Counted from the stretch's first letter, positions 15,387 to 24,438 are shown. The stretch is DNA of 42,092 nucleotides from Bacteroidia bacterium (GCA_017640445.1 JAEPQQ010000026.1:1-42092), one strand, 5' to 3'. The notes: generated by a model not told the origin, from the letters alone. Numbers and translations: made by a program.

Positions 15387-16787
15387 ATGGAAAACGAGTT
15401 CGACAAAATCGTACGTGAGCTTATAGGTAAAAAGGAATACACCTATAACAAGGCACTTTGGGCCAAGGCTAAAATTGGCCTGAAAGCTGCCTATGCTAAA
15501 ATTATAGTGGTAAAGAGTGTTGTGGCAGTTGTTGCCACAGGTGCGGCGGGCGTAGCAGGCGTTGCGATCTACCAAAACCAGGTTGCGGATGGTTCAGAAC
15601 AAGCAACTCCTCCAGCTCCTATTGAGGTGGTACAAGAGGAAGTTGTTGACACTGCCGAACATCTAATGGCTTCGGAGATCAATAACGAGGTAGAAGCTAT
15701 GGAATATGCAGAGGCTGTTGAAGCCTACGAACAAGCAACATCTTCTCCTGAAACACCTGTTTCAGAGACTCCACAGATGGTAACGGAACCAGAAGTTCCA
15801 ACAATGGTTGCAGCATCTACAACACCAACCAGCACTACCTATCCAACCGAACCAGAACCAAATCCAGCACTACCTGTACCAATTGCAAGCAATCCGGTTC
15901 AGGCTGGCCCGAGCCCAACCACTCCAAGAAGGAGCTTTCCTCCAATAAATAACATTGAGATGTCTGCTAAGCAGACGCTTCCCGTGCGAGAATCCAGAAG
16001 CCATACCCTGACAACAGTATCTTCAGAAACGCAAACAGCAATGACCAAGGATCGGAACTGGTCTGTTGAATTATCTCTCGCTGAGGGCTCCGCAGTGCTT
16101 ACTGACGACCTCCCAACTAACTACTCATCGGTAATTGATGGGTATGAAAGCAGAGGACTTAGTTTCAAAAGAAAAGTTAAAGACAACCTGCTTCTTGGAA
16201 GCGGTGTTCAAACACAAACCTGGTCAGAAACACGTGAATTTAGCTGGCTTAGCCCTGAACGAATTATCGAAATTGACCCTTTTAGAATCGATAGTGTTCG
16301 AGGTGGAATGGGCTTCATTTTTAATCCGTTCAGTGGCCAGTGGGAATGGGTCGATACGGCTGACATACGCAATTGGCCAACCTTTGGAGACCCAGTTTAT
16401 GACACCACTTGGGCCACCCGAACTGAACGCATTTCCAACCGTGTAAAATCGGTAGAGATTCCACTAACCATTGGATATCAATTTGAGCTTAATCGCTTAA
16501 GCTTTATTCCAAGCCTAAGTGCCGGAGTGGGTTACCTCTATAGCGTCAGTTACAGTCAGTTGCAAGGCCCCTTAAACGAGAGGCAAAACTTCAGCAAAAC
16601 CGATTTCAATGCGTTTTACATCAATCTTAGGGCTGAGGCAAGCCTCCAATACCGAGTCGCTTATCGAAACTTTGTAAGTGCCGGGGTTGGTTATTCCCGG
16701 TCCACCTCAACTCTCGGCAGTCCTGATCAGATGAATCTAAAGCTGGGCAGCACGTATTACAAACTAGGAATTGGATTTGAATTCTGA
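15387..16787 (+). CDS. membrane-anchored protein with periplasmic linker and C-terminal beta-barrel, partner of the ECF sigma
   Basis: 466 aa. Residues 1-37 are charged and presumably cytoplasmic (MENEFDKIVRELIGKKEY); 38-62 are a single membrane helix (IIVVKSVVAVVATGAAGVAGVAI) with no preceding signal peptide; 65-215 are Pro/Thr/Glu-rich and probably disordered; from about 220 the protein shows alternating hydrophobic/polar strands with aromatic girdles, ending LGSTYYKLGIGFEF with the terminal Phe typical of outer-membrane barrels. Genes of this layout often follow sigma factors in Bacteroidota. The N-terminus could bind the sigma (inference; no zinc-binding anti-sigma motif seen). Whether the C-terminal part really enters the outer membrane is unknown. 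Confidence 0.75.
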   Translation: MENEFDKIVRELIGKKEYTYNKALWAKAKIGLKAAYAKIIVVKSVVAVVATGAAGVAGVAIYQNQVADGSEQATPPAPIEVVQEEVVDTAEHLMASEINNEVEAMEYAEAVEAYEQATSSPETPVSETPQMVTEPEVPTMVAASTTPTSTTYPTEPEPNPALPVPIASNPVQAGPSPTTPRRSFPPINNIEMSAKQTLPVRESRSHTLTTVSSETQTAMTKDRNWSVELSLAEGSAVLTDDLPTNYSSVIDGYESRGLSFKRKVKDNLLLGSGVQTQTWSETREFSWLSPERIIEIDPFRIDSVRGGMGFIFNPFSGQWEWVDTADIRNWPTFGDPVYDTTWATRTERISNRVKSVEIPLTIGYQFELNRLSFIPSLSAGVGYLYSVSYSQLQGPLNERQNFSKTDFNAFYINLRAEASLQYRVAYRNFVSAGVGYSRSTSTLGSPDQMNLKLGSTYYKLGIGFEF

Positions 16788-17196
16788 TCACATATTAAAC
16801 CAACCAACGTCCATCTTATTTTTTGATGGAGATTGCACCATGTGTAACGGGTGGGTAGATTTTGTGATGTCGCACGAATCCAAATCTACTGTACAGTTTG
16901 CATCACTTCAATCTGATTTTTGTACGTCCTTCTTCCACCAAAACGGGTACGAATACACCATAGATTCCATGATTTTTTGGGATGGAAGTCGTTTCTGGGA
17001 GAAATCGAACGCTGTTCTTCAACTCGCAAAACGGTTACGCTCGCCTTATTCGATGCTTAGTTGGTTTAGTTTTATTCCTATAAAACTCAGGAATGCTGTT
17101 TACGATCTGGTTGCCCGAAACCGTCACAGCTTATTCTCTAAAAAAACCGAGTGCCGGCTTCCAACGGAAGAAGAACGACTGCGCTTTCTTTCGTAG
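16771..17196 (+). CDS. thiol-disulfide oxidoreductase DCC family protein (DUF393)
   Basis: About 141 aa. The motif SILFFDGDCTMCNGWVDFVM carries the family's DxxCxxC arrangement, followed by VQFASLQSDF. The C-terminal SWFSFIPIKLRNAVYDLVARNRHSLF is the usual helix of the family. No ATG precedes the motif: the start is TTG at 16771 or 16777, so the gene overlaps the barrel gene by about 11-17 nt and is probably translationally coupled to it. DCC proteins are predicted thioredoxin-like redox proteins and often occur with HTTM proteins, which fits the gene at 13307. The true substrate is unknown. No signal peptide: cytoplasmic. Confidence 0.85.
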   Translation: MDLNSDHILNQPTSILFFDGDCTMCNGWVDFVMSHESKSTVQFASLQSDFCTSFFHQNGYEYTIDSMIFWDGSRFWEKSNAVLQLAKRLRSPYSMLSWFSFIPIKLRNAVYDLVARNRHSLFSKKTECRLPTEEERLRFLS

Positions 17197-17347
17197 ACCG
17201 AACCAGTTTCAACTGACACAGGGAACCAGTAGCATGTTGATTCCTTTGGGTCGTGCCATCTGGCTAGTTAATTCTATCCGTTTTTTAAATTAAGGCCGTG
17301 TTCCTTTATAGGTTTACGTATCTTGAGGCCATAATCTACTTACTAAT

Positions 17348-18463
17348 ATGCCTTTTTACAACGACCTTAGACCCGACACGGATGACAAAAAAGTGGAGTT
17401 TGGCCTGATCTTCCCTAACTTCTCGAATGAAGAGAAGAAGCGAACCATTGAGAATCTTCTTACCTTAAGAAGCAGTTTAAGCATCTCCATACCCAGAAAA
17501 ACGGCAGACCGAAGTCTTCTGCTGGCAAGCTGGAACATCAAGGAATTTGGCCATTTGAAGGAACGTCTTCCGGAGTCATACTTTTACATTGCAGAAGTAA
17601 TAAGCAAGTTTGACCTGGTTGCCGTGCAGGAAGTTAAATCAAAACTCGACGATCTTTTCAAGGTAATGAAACTCCTGGGAAGCAAGTGGAAGTATATTAT
17701 CACCGACATTACCGAAGGTACTGATGGTAATAGAGAACGTTTTGCCTATATCTATGACTCGAGGAAAGTAACTCCTTCCGGTCTTTCGGGTGAAATTGTA
17801 CTTTGGGACAAAATCACTGAGGGCAGTAGTATAAAACAATTGAAGCGCACGCCTGCAATTACAGGTTTTAAGGCCGGATGGAAGTCATTTGCGATTATCA
17901 ATGTTCATCTTCAACCTGGAAAAAAAGACGACCAAACGAAGAAACGAAAGGAAGAAATACGTCTATTGCTTAAGGCGCTTGAGGAAAAGAAAAAGAAGAA
18001 ACATCTCTGGAACGAAAACATCATCATTCTTGGTGACATGAATCTATACAAGGAGGATGACGACCTTGTTAAGCTGTTTGACGGGGCGGGATTTGAAGAA
18101 TCAACCTCATTACATGGCAAATTCACCAACGTAAGTAACAATGAAGTGTACGATCGCATTTTTTACACACAGAACGACTTCTTTCAAATGGTGTTAAACC
18201 AGCAGGGTGAGCCTGTTGGAAACGTTCTGGATGTATTTAACGAAGTGTATACAGAAGCTCAACGCCCTGCTTATCACAACATCATGCTCCAGCACAAAGA
18301 CGATCCATCTAATTTAACAGATGATGCATCTTTTAAGAAGTACTACCACTCTTTTTGGAAACGCGCTCAGATATCGGACCACAACCCTATCTGGTTAGAA
18401 ATCCAAATTGACTCAAGCGACGACTTCTTAAACCACAAGCTTAAGTCGTTTACCGGTTCCTAG
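17348..18463 (+). CDS. endonuclease/exonuclease/phosphatase (EEP) family protein
   Basis: A 371-aa DNase I-like fold protein without signal peptide. Catalytic positions: N63 in LASWNIKEFG, E95 in VAVQEVKS, D230 and N232 in ILGDMNLY, and D344-H345 in QISDHNPIW; the middle strand ERFAYIYDSRKV and the segment TNVSNNEVYDRIFY also fit. All metal- and phosphate-binding residues are present, so it should be an active Mg-dependent phosphodiesterase or nuclease; DNA is a possible substrate but the family also cleaves other phosphoesters. Residues 1-55 precede the catalytic domain and are charged. The 151-nt upstream gap has only a weak -7-like TATCTTG at 17319. It ends tail to tail with the next gene. 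Confidence 0.85.
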   Translation: MPFYNDLRPDTDDKKVEFGLIFPNFSNEEKKRTIENLLTLRSSLSISIPRKTADRSLLLASWNIKEFGHLKERLPESYFYIAEVISKFDLVAVQEVKSKLDDLFKVMKLLGSKWKYIITDITEGTDGNRERFAYIYDSRKVTPSGLSGEIVLWDKITEGSSIKQLKRTPAITGFKAGWKSFAIINVHLQPGKKDDQTKKRKEEIRLLLKALEEKKKKKHLWNENIIILGDMNLYKEDDDLVKLFDGAGFEESTSLHGKFTNVSNNEVYDRIFYTQNDFFQMVLNQQGEPVGNVLDVFNEVYTEAQRPAYHNIMLQHKDDPSNLTDDASFKKYYHSFWKRAQISDHNPIWLEIQIDSSDDFLNHKLKSFTGS

Positions 18464-19299
18464 TCGATCAAGATTAGTTTCTCCGGAATGGTAGCAACAC
18501 CATTTGAACCTGTAAGCGTATAGATGTACTGGCCTGATTTCAGATTTAGACTAAACCGGTTAGAATTATCGAGCTCTACTTCTTCCACCTTCTCTCCCGT
18601 TAGTGCATAAACCTGCATAGTATAATGATCTTCCGCACTATTGTTGCTCAAAAAGACCGTTCCGTTGCTAGGGTTTGGATATAGGGTTACCTTATGCTCA
18701 TTCTGTAGCGGTGTTTCCACATTTGAGTTCCCATTTTCGGTGACCTGTAGTCCATCAAAGGAGATCGACGACCACCCATCTATTCCAACAAATCGGAAGG
18801 CAATGTAACTGGTTGAGGATAGTTTTGGGATGGCAATAGATCCTGTATCGCGCCAAAGCTTATCATCGCCCGAATACAGTGACGTAAAGTCTGCCAAAAC
18901 CACCATTGAGTCGGCTTTCTCGGGGTCCTGGTCTCCGTCAAGCGCATAAACGTGTACACGTTGCTCGGGTAAAAAAACTCCGAAATAGCTGAAGTAGTTG
19001 AAATAGAGCGAGTCAATGCTCCCCCCCTGACTAAAGTCTAAAACCGGAGACACATACCAGTCGAAAAAAGTGTCCTTATCAGCAGTACCCGTGGGCGCAA
19101 AGTTGATTACTTTGCTCTCAGAAGAGAAGCCTCCCGCTTCTACTGCCCATCCATTATTACCTTTCTTTCCGGTCCGAAATTCCTTCCAACCTTTCCGTTC
19201 TTCGTCTGTATCAAATCCGGTTTTATAGGTTTGCGCATGGACGCTTGCCGCCCCTATCATCGCGAGCCCTAAGGCCAATTGTTTCACTAACTTGTTCAT
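18460..19299 (-). CDS. T9SS type A exported protein with choice-of-anchor/jelly-roll domain
   Basis: 279 aa. Signal peptide MNKLVKQLALGLAMIGAASVHA-Q. Residues 25-185 look like a single beta-sandwich of the 'choice-of-anchor J' kind (YKTGFDTDEERKGWKEF, DWYVSPVLDFS, SLYFNYFSYFG, AFRFVGIDGWSSISFDGLQV). The end of about 75 residues (HKVTLYPNPSNGTVFLSN to IPEKLILID) is a T9SS type A sorting domain. It should be exported to the surface and probably binds a ligand or carbohydrate, which is family-based inference. A -7 box with a TTG element lies just upstream (19304-19330). Its stop overlaps that of the convergent gene in CTAG. Confidence 0.88.
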   Translation of the reverse strand: MNKLVKQLALGLAMIGAASVHAQTYKTGFDTDEERKGWKEFRTGKKGNNGWAVEAGGFSSESKVINFAPTGTADKDTFFDWYVSPVLDFSQGGSIDSLYFNYFSYFGVFLPEQRVHVYALDGDQDPEKADSMVVLADFTSLYSGDDKLWRDTGSIAIPKLSSTSYIAFRFVGIDGWSSISFDGLQVTENGNSNVETPLQNEHKVTLYPNPSNGTVFLSNNSAEDHYTMQVYALTGEKVEEVELDNSNRFSLNLKSGQYIYTLTGSNGVATIPEKLILID

Positions 19300-19303
19300 G
19301 CTT

Positions 19304-19330
19304 CAAAGATACCGACCGTGGTATGCTCAA
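19304..19330 (-). promoter_or_regulatory. promoter of the T9SS jelly-roll gene
   Basis: On the minus strand TTG (19328-19330), a 16-nt spacer and TATCTTTG (19304-19311) match the Bacteroidota promoter except for a spacer one base short of the usual range. The -7 box ends 5 nt before the ATG at 19299, so the mRNA is probably leaderless or nearly so. Confidence 0.55.
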
Positions 19331-19390
19331 CGTGGTACATTTTCGACAGATCGTTGTACAATTGCGGCGAGATCTCTGGCCACTCCCTAT

Positions 19391-20779
19391 CTATTGAACT
19401 ACGTCTGGCAATTGGCCAAGACTGTAGTAAAACTGCAGAATTTCAATGCGGTATCGCACCACCGACTCGATGTATTTCTTTCGTGCATCGATCCACCTTA
19501 ACTCCCTGTTGTTCACTACAAACAATGAAGATTCGCCTAGGTTGTACCGGGTATATTCAGCCTCTGACATGGTTTTGTAGTTGATGGTCGCATCTCGCCA
19601 TAAATCTACACTAGACTTATACTGATTGGCAGAATTAAGGGCAACCCGTTGATTGTTCACAATCTTTACTGTTAAATCACTCCGTTTATTCTGAATAATA
19701 TCCTGTTCAAGTTCTAATTGCCTTGATTTTGATCGTTGTTTCCTAAGAAGAATAGGCATGTGGGCTTTTACCCCAACGTAATTATTACGAGCTACATCAT
19801 AGTCAAAACTCGCCACGCTGCCAGGTGTTTCCTGAACCCGGAACTGCACATCCAGTTTTGGTTTAAAATATTCCCGGTTCAAAGCAATATCCGTTTGAAT
19901 AATGGTCGAATCGGCATCCAGTAGCAGAATCATGGGATGATATCTTACCATTTCCCGGGTAATCATTGAGTCGGGGAACTGCACTTCATAGGTTGAGTCG
20001 ATCATTGGCACCAAATTGGTATCAATGGTAGAGTCCCATATATAATTCCTAAGATAGGATGCGTGCTTAAACACATCAATCTGACTTTTGATAAAGAATG
20101 CCAATCGATTCTGATAGTTTATAAACGCTTCAAGCGTATCGATTGTAGCAGCCTCGCCAATCGTCCTCATTCGTTTGACAAAAGTCAATCGATCTTGAGC
20201 AAGAGTTAATGCTTCATCGGCAAGACGAAACATTTCCATGCTTCCATACCAATTCCAGTATGCCCTGCCAGCCTCTACCAGATACTCATTCACCTCCAGT
20301 TGGTTCACCAGTTCAGCCGCATCGGCGCTAATACGGCTTTGTTTTAGGCGAGTACGTTCCTTATCCGTAAACAAGCCCGCTCCTAAAGGCACTTCCAGGC
20401 CAGCAAACACCAAACCTGCCTCGGGAAGGTTGCCCTCTGGGTTGAGGTACGTTCCTGAATTTCGATCATAGCCAGCCTGAACCTTTACACCTAGCTTGGT
20501 CTTTACCGTAAGATCGGTAGACAGTCGATCGTAATACGAGGTTCCTTCAAAGTTTTTACTGTTGTAGGTTGAGTTAAACTTGGGCTCGAATGCGGCTCTT
20601 GCTTCTGACCATTTCTGCTCCTGAATGGCAGCTTTTGTCCTACTCGCTTCTACCTTAGGTGCATACTCCAGCACCTGTTGAAGGAAGTCTCGTTCACTTA
20701 AAACCGCGGTATCTGTTGACTGGGCAAAGCCAGTCAAGGCTAACCCAATGCATATAATTAGGCTACTTGCTCTTAGCAC
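19391..20779 (-). CDS. TolC family outer-membrane channel protein
   Basis: 462 aa from a GTG start that overlaps the end of the adaptor gene by 17 nt. Signal peptide (LRASSLIICIGLALTGFA-Q). Two repeated halves rich in long helices (for example EASRTKAAIQEQKWSEARAAFEP and SRQLELEQDIIQNKRSDL) separated by amphipathic strands are typical of the TolC/OEP fold. It is the outer-membrane duct of a tripartite exporter with the HlyD-like adaptor and ABC protein directly upstream in the same operon. Confidence 0.87.
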   Translation of the reverse strand: MLRASSLIICIGLALTGFAQSTDTAVLSERDFLQQVLEYAPKVEASRTKAAIQEQKWSEARAAFEPKFNSTYNSKNFEGTSYYDRLSTDLTVKTKLGVKVQAGYDRNSGTYLNPEGNLPEAGLVFAGLEVPLGAGLFTDKERTRLKQSRISADAAELVNQLEVNEYLVEAGRAYWNWYGSMEMFRLADEALTLAQDRLTFVKRMRTIGEAATIDTLEAFINYQNRLAFFIKSQIDVFKHASYLRNYIWDSTIDTNLVPMIDSTYEVQFPDSMITREMVRYHPMILLLDADSTIIQTDIALNREYFKPKLDVQFRVQETPGSVASFDYDVARNNYVGVKAHMPILLRKQRSKSRQLELEQDIIQNKRSDLTVKIVNNQRVALNSANQYKSSVDLWRDATINYKTMSEAEYTRYNLGESSLFVVNNRELRWIDARKKYIESVVRYRIEILQFYYSLGQLPDVVQ

Positions 20780-22112
20780 GTTTCTCTTTTTTTGATGTAG
20801 TGTAGTAATCGGGGGGGAATCCGTTCATCTGCCTCCATAACTCGTACCAGACCGGCACCCGGTTCAAGAGGGCGATTCCACGCGAGCCGGATCCAACTCT
20901 GATTTCCTTTGGCCATGGTTTCTCCTCAGTTTCAATCACCAGGATTCGATACATGCCATTCTCGCTGATCGAATAGTCAACGGCATACACTTCTCCTGGA
21001 AACGTTCCAAAACTCAGTTCTGGCCAACCAGAGAAAACCGTTGTAGGCCACCCATCGAACAACAACATGATTTGACCTCCTTTTCTAACCAATGGCAGAT
21101 CCATTGGACTTACATATGCCTCCACGGCTTTTTGCCAAACCTTGGGAACAATGGTCATAATGGGCGTCGACTCTTTAATGTTCTCTCCCACTCCGGCTTC
21201 CAGCGCCTTCGTGAGAAAACCGTTTCTTGGAGCCAATACGTAGTACATCTCTTGCCTCATTTCGTAGTTGGCCAACTGGTTTTTCATCTTTGACATTTGG
21301 GACAGACCCTGGTAGAGTTCACTTCCTGCACTTGATCGTTTCGACTTTACCTCGGATATCTTTTCGGCAAATTCACTCACCACCCGATCCTGTTCAATAA
21401 GTGTATTAATGTACCGGTTCACACTAAGGCCATACTTGTTCTCTTTTTCAATGGCCTTGGCCTTTGTTTCCTGTAGTTTTAGCCTTCTGGTTTCGAGATC
21501 AGTAAGAGAAATCAAACCTTCTATGTACATTTCCTCCTGCCGATCGAGTCGCCGGCGAGCCGTTTCATACTCAATTTCAGCGGCCCTCCATGCGGCACTG
21601 TCTGTTGTCACCTCAAACTTGGCTTGTTCTACCTTATTGTCGATGGTTTGTATTTTCAAGCGTTGCAGGTCGTTAAGCGAGTGCAACTGATTGTCTAGAG
21701 CCTTGAGTTTGTCTTCGTATGCGTTTATGCTGTTGGCCTTTGCATCAACCTGCTCTTTTACCCTCATAATCAGATTAGGGTCGAAATACTCCGCTTTTAT
21801 CTCTCCAAGTCGCAGAATGGTATCGCCTTTTTCTACATAGTCTCCTTCTTGTACATACCACTTCTCGATCCTACCCGCAATGGTATTTTGCACGGTCTGA
21901 GGTCGTTCGTCTGGTCGTAAGGCGTTTATATTTCCCTGGATCTGAATGTTTTGCGTCCAGGGGAGGAACATGATGATGAGAATGGCGGCGAAGATACCGG
22001 CGAGGGTATAGAAGAAGAACCGCTTGGCTACTGGGTTCTTAATATCGGTTAGGGAATCGTATTTTTTACGTTGAACCCGATCGCTTACCTTGTTTTTCGA
22101 AATATTTAACAT
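20763..22112 (-). CDS. HlyD family periplasmic adaptor subunit
   Basis: 449 aa. One membrane helix near the N-terminus (about 33-52, FFFYTLAGIFAAILIIMFLPW) after a cytoplasmic basic segment; the first half of a lipoyl-like domain (QNTIAGRIEKWYVQEGDYVEKGDTILRL, 74-101); a long coiled-coil hairpin (about 115-285); the second lipoyl half (YVLAPRNGFLTKALEAGVGENIKEST) and a beta-barrel part. This is the type I secretion/HlyD adaptor layout. It follows the ABC gene by 8 nt and overlaps the TolC gene. The lysine-rich tail (TTSKKEKRAKSK) is unusual but may be lineage-specific. Confidence 0.9.
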   Translation of the reverse strand: MLNISKNKVSDRVQRKKYDSLTDIKNPVAKRFFFYTLAGIFAAILIIMFLPWTQNIQIQGNINALRPDERPQTVQNTIAGRIEKWYVQEGDYVEKGDTILRLGEIKAEYFDPNLIMRVKEQVDAKANSINAYEDKLKALDNQLHSLNDLQRLKIQTIDNKVEQAKFEVTTDSAAWRAAEIEYETARRRLDRQEEMYIEGLISLTDLETRRLKLQETKAKAIEKENKYGLSVNRYINTLIEQDRVVSEFAEKISEVKSKRSSAGSELYQGLSQMSKMKNQLANYEMRQEMYYVLAPRNGFLTKALEAGVGENIKESTPIMTIVPKVWQKAVEAYVSPMDLPLVRKGGQIMLLFDGWPTTVFSGWPELSFGTFPGEVYAVDYSISENGMYRILVIETEEKPWPKEIRVGSGSRGIALLNRVPVWYELWRQMNGFPPDYYTTSKKEKRAKSK

Positions 22113-22120
22113 GATTTGAT

Positions 22121-23755
22121 CTATTGAATGGTGTATACAACGTCACACTTTTTTTGAATTTCCTTGTTGTTGGAAACTGTTACCACGGTTGCTTCCGCCG
22201 CCATTTCCCAAATAACATCCAGAAGTCGTTTCTTGGTTTCATCGTCCAATGAGGAGAATACATCTTCCAGTAATATGAGATGTGGATTTCCAATGAGTGC
22301 ACGTGCAACCAGCAATTTTATTCGTTGACTGCTAGAGAACGATTGTTCGGGATTGGCGAGCACCTGCTCATACCCATTGGGGAAGCTTCGTACCATTTCA
22401 TCCAAACCTACTGCCTTGGTTATACGAATAAGGTCTCGATTGGTGATGCCCGGGCGACCCAACGTTATGTTGTCGGCATATGTTCCGTGGAAGATTTGCT
22501 GATCGTACGAAACACATCCGATCATGCTCCTCAACGAATCCAAATGTAGGTTCTGAATTGGTATTCCGTTATAGGCGAGCGTGCCATTAAAATTATCCAG
22601 TGACGTACTCAGAATTTTTAACAAACTGGACTTACCAGAACCTGTTTCTCCGGAAAGACATAGTCGTGAAAAAGCAGGCATATTCAGGTTTACTGGAGTT
22701 TCGTGGAGCGGTTTCCCATCGTAAACACCTGTAATTACTAAATCTTGCAATCCAATGCTCAAGGGTTCATCGTGATTGAGTTTTATACCCTCCGATGTGT
22801 TTTTCTCTACTTCAATATCCGTAACGTTTCCAAGTTTCTCCACGGAGGTAATCATATCATAGATGGCCTCCATACTCATAATAAACTTCTCCGATGAATT
22901 CAGGATAAGAATGATTACGATTTCCGAGGCAACGAATTGCCCAATAGTAATGCTATTCTGTATGAGCAACAGTGCTCCGGCAATGAGCAATGCCGCAGTA
23001 ACCAGAGTTTTTAATACCACTACACTACCATACTGACGCATCAACACCTTGAAGTGCATTTTACGAGAAACGAGATACTTACGCACTATGGAGTTTGTGG
23101 TGTTCAGGTTGAGGTCGGAATTGCTACTAAGCTTAAACGTTGGCAAAGCACGTGCCACCTCGGCCAACCAATAGGCCATCTCGTACTTGTGTTTACTTTC
23201 TTTAAGACTTGTCTCCAATCCGGGTCTACCCGTGGTATACAAAATGATCAACAGAAGTAAGATCAGCGTAATCCCAAATCCAATAAAAACAGGGTGGTAG
23301 AGTGATAATAGTATCAGACCAAAGAGAATCTGCAAAATGGATGTTGAGAAGTCGAGCAACACCTTAGACATACTCTTTTGAATGGTAATTGTATCGAAGA
23401 AACGATTAACCAGTTCCGGGGCATAGTTTTGCTTTAGCCTGCTTATGTGAAACCGAGGAATACGGAAAGCAAAGTCAAAAGCTGCACGGGCAAACAAACG
23501 CCGTTGGAGTACCTCCACTATGTACATCTGTAATATTTGAAAACCGCCTGATAGGGCAACTCCCAACATCACGATTACAGTTAGAATTAGCCAGGATGAT
23601 GACAAACGTCCTGCAAGAACAAAACCCATAATTGCCTGAATTCCCAACGGGAGGGACAGGTTAATGAGGCCGTGAAACATGGCATACACATAGAGGTACA
23701 CCAGGTCTTTACGGTCTTGTTTTAATAAATTAAAAAAACGAGTTACCGGTTTCAT
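22121..23755 (-). CDS. type I ABC exporter (fused membrane and nucleotide-binding domains) with altered ATPase motifs
   Basis: 544 aa: six-helix exporter domain (about 20-310) and nucleotide-binding domain (about 330-544); no N-terminal C39 peptidase. Walker A GETGSGKSS (369-377) is intact and Q419/Q420 sit at the Q-loop. Other motifs deviate: the signature is FSSSQ (473-477) instead of LSGGQ; the Walker B Asp-Glu pair is inverted to E497-D498; the switch histidine is N529. ATP may bind but hydrolysis could be slow or unconventional. The gene overlaps the TetR stop as ATGA and precedes hlyD and tolC, so it powers a tripartite export machine of unknown substrate. Confidence 0.88.
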   Translation of the reverse strand: MKPVTRFFNLLKQDRKDLVYLYVYAMFHGLINLSLPLGIQAIMGFVLAGRLSSSWLILTVIVMLGVALSGGFQILQMYIVEVLQRRLFARAAFDFAFRIPRFHISRLKQNYAPELVNRFFDTITIQKSMSKVLLDFSTSILQILFGLILLSLYHPVFIGFGITLILLLLIILYTTGRPGLETSLKESKHKYEMAYWLAEVARALPTFKLSSNSDLNLNTTNSIVRKYLVSRKMHFKVLMRQYGSVVVLKTLVTAALLIAGALLLIQNSITIGQFVASEIVIILILNSSEKFIMSMEAIYDMITSVEKLGNVTDIEVEKNTSEGIKLNHDEPLSIGLQDLVITGVYDGKPLHETPVNLNMPAFSRLCLSGETGSGKSSLLKILSTSLDNFNGTLAYNGIPIQNLHLDSLRSMIGCVSYDQQIFHGTYADNITLGRPGITNRDLIRITKAVGLDEMVRSFPNGYEQVLANPEQSFSSSQRIKLLVARALIGNPHLILLEDVFSSLDDETKKRLLDVIWEMAAEATVVTVSNNKEIQKKCDVVYTIQ

Positions 23756-24423
23756 GCTCGAAGTGCAGAAGCTGTTAAATGGGTGATGTATTCTTTTAAT
23801 TCGTCGTAATCGTCTTTAGAGAGGTCGGTAAGACGAGGTAAATGTTCACTAAAAAAGATTTGGTTGTGACAGGTTTCCACAATGGTGGATGCCAGTGTGT
23901 GCGAATGTTTGTAGTTTGGATTTATATTGAGAATAAGCTCCGACACGATGGCGCAAAGACTTTTATAGGCGAGAAAAGCGCCCTGACTGTTTTCTTCGTC
24001 TACTTCCTTAATCAGATACACCTTGGCCCCCTGGGATATGATGATGTGGTATAGTTTCTTTTCATCAATAAAATCGAACTTCTCATCCTGTTCGATTGGT
24101 GAAGCGAGAAGCTCAATGGTTCTCTCGAGCTTGAAGAACTTTGAGGATTGATTGTAGGTCTCTTTCAAAATTTTAGCCTGTAACCAGCTCCAATACCAAT
24201 TGGCCAGATAAACCAGAAGTTTATACTTATTTTCAAAGTAGCGGTACACAGAAGCCTCCGTTGAACCGATTTGTTTGGCCAGCTTCTTAAACGTGAAATG
24301 TTCAAGACCCAAATCGTCAATCATCTGGATACTTTCGTGAAGAATACGCTTCCCTAGCTCCGATTCGGTTGGGTCTTTCAGATACGATCCCGCATGTACG
24401 GGAAAAGACAGGTTTGATAGCAT
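23752..24423 (-). CDS. TetR/AcrR family transcriptional regulator
   Basis: 223 aa. The N-terminal helix-turn-helix (about 25-70) reads KRILHESIQMIDDLGLEHFTFKKLAKQIGSTEASVYRYFENKYKLLVYLANWY, a clear TetR DNA-binding domain; the C-terminal part is helical and ligand-variable. It is the first gene of the exporter operon and overlaps the ABC gene by ATGA, so it very likely represses the operon in response to an exported compound. A short palindrome (24439-24451) between its start and a -7 box is a candidate operator. Confidence 0.92.
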   Translation of the reverse strand: MLSNLSFPVHAGSYLKDPTESELGKRILHESIQMIDDLGLEHFTFKKLAKQIGSTEASVYRYFENKYKLLVYLANWYWSWLQAKILKETYNQSSKFFKLERTIELLASPIEQDEKFDFIDEKKLYHIIISQGAKVYLIKEVDEENSQGAFLAYKSLCAIVSELILNINPNYKHSHTLASTIVETCHNQIFFSEHLPRLTDLSKDDYDELKEYITHLTASALRA

Positions 24424-24438
24424 ACCACCAACAACATG

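Noticed and set aside
22121..23755. Bacteriocin exporter with a C39 peptidase domain, suggested by the hlyD and tolC neighbours.
   Set aside because: The protein begins directly with the membrane domain; no cysteine protease segment or double-glycine precursor peptide was found nearby.
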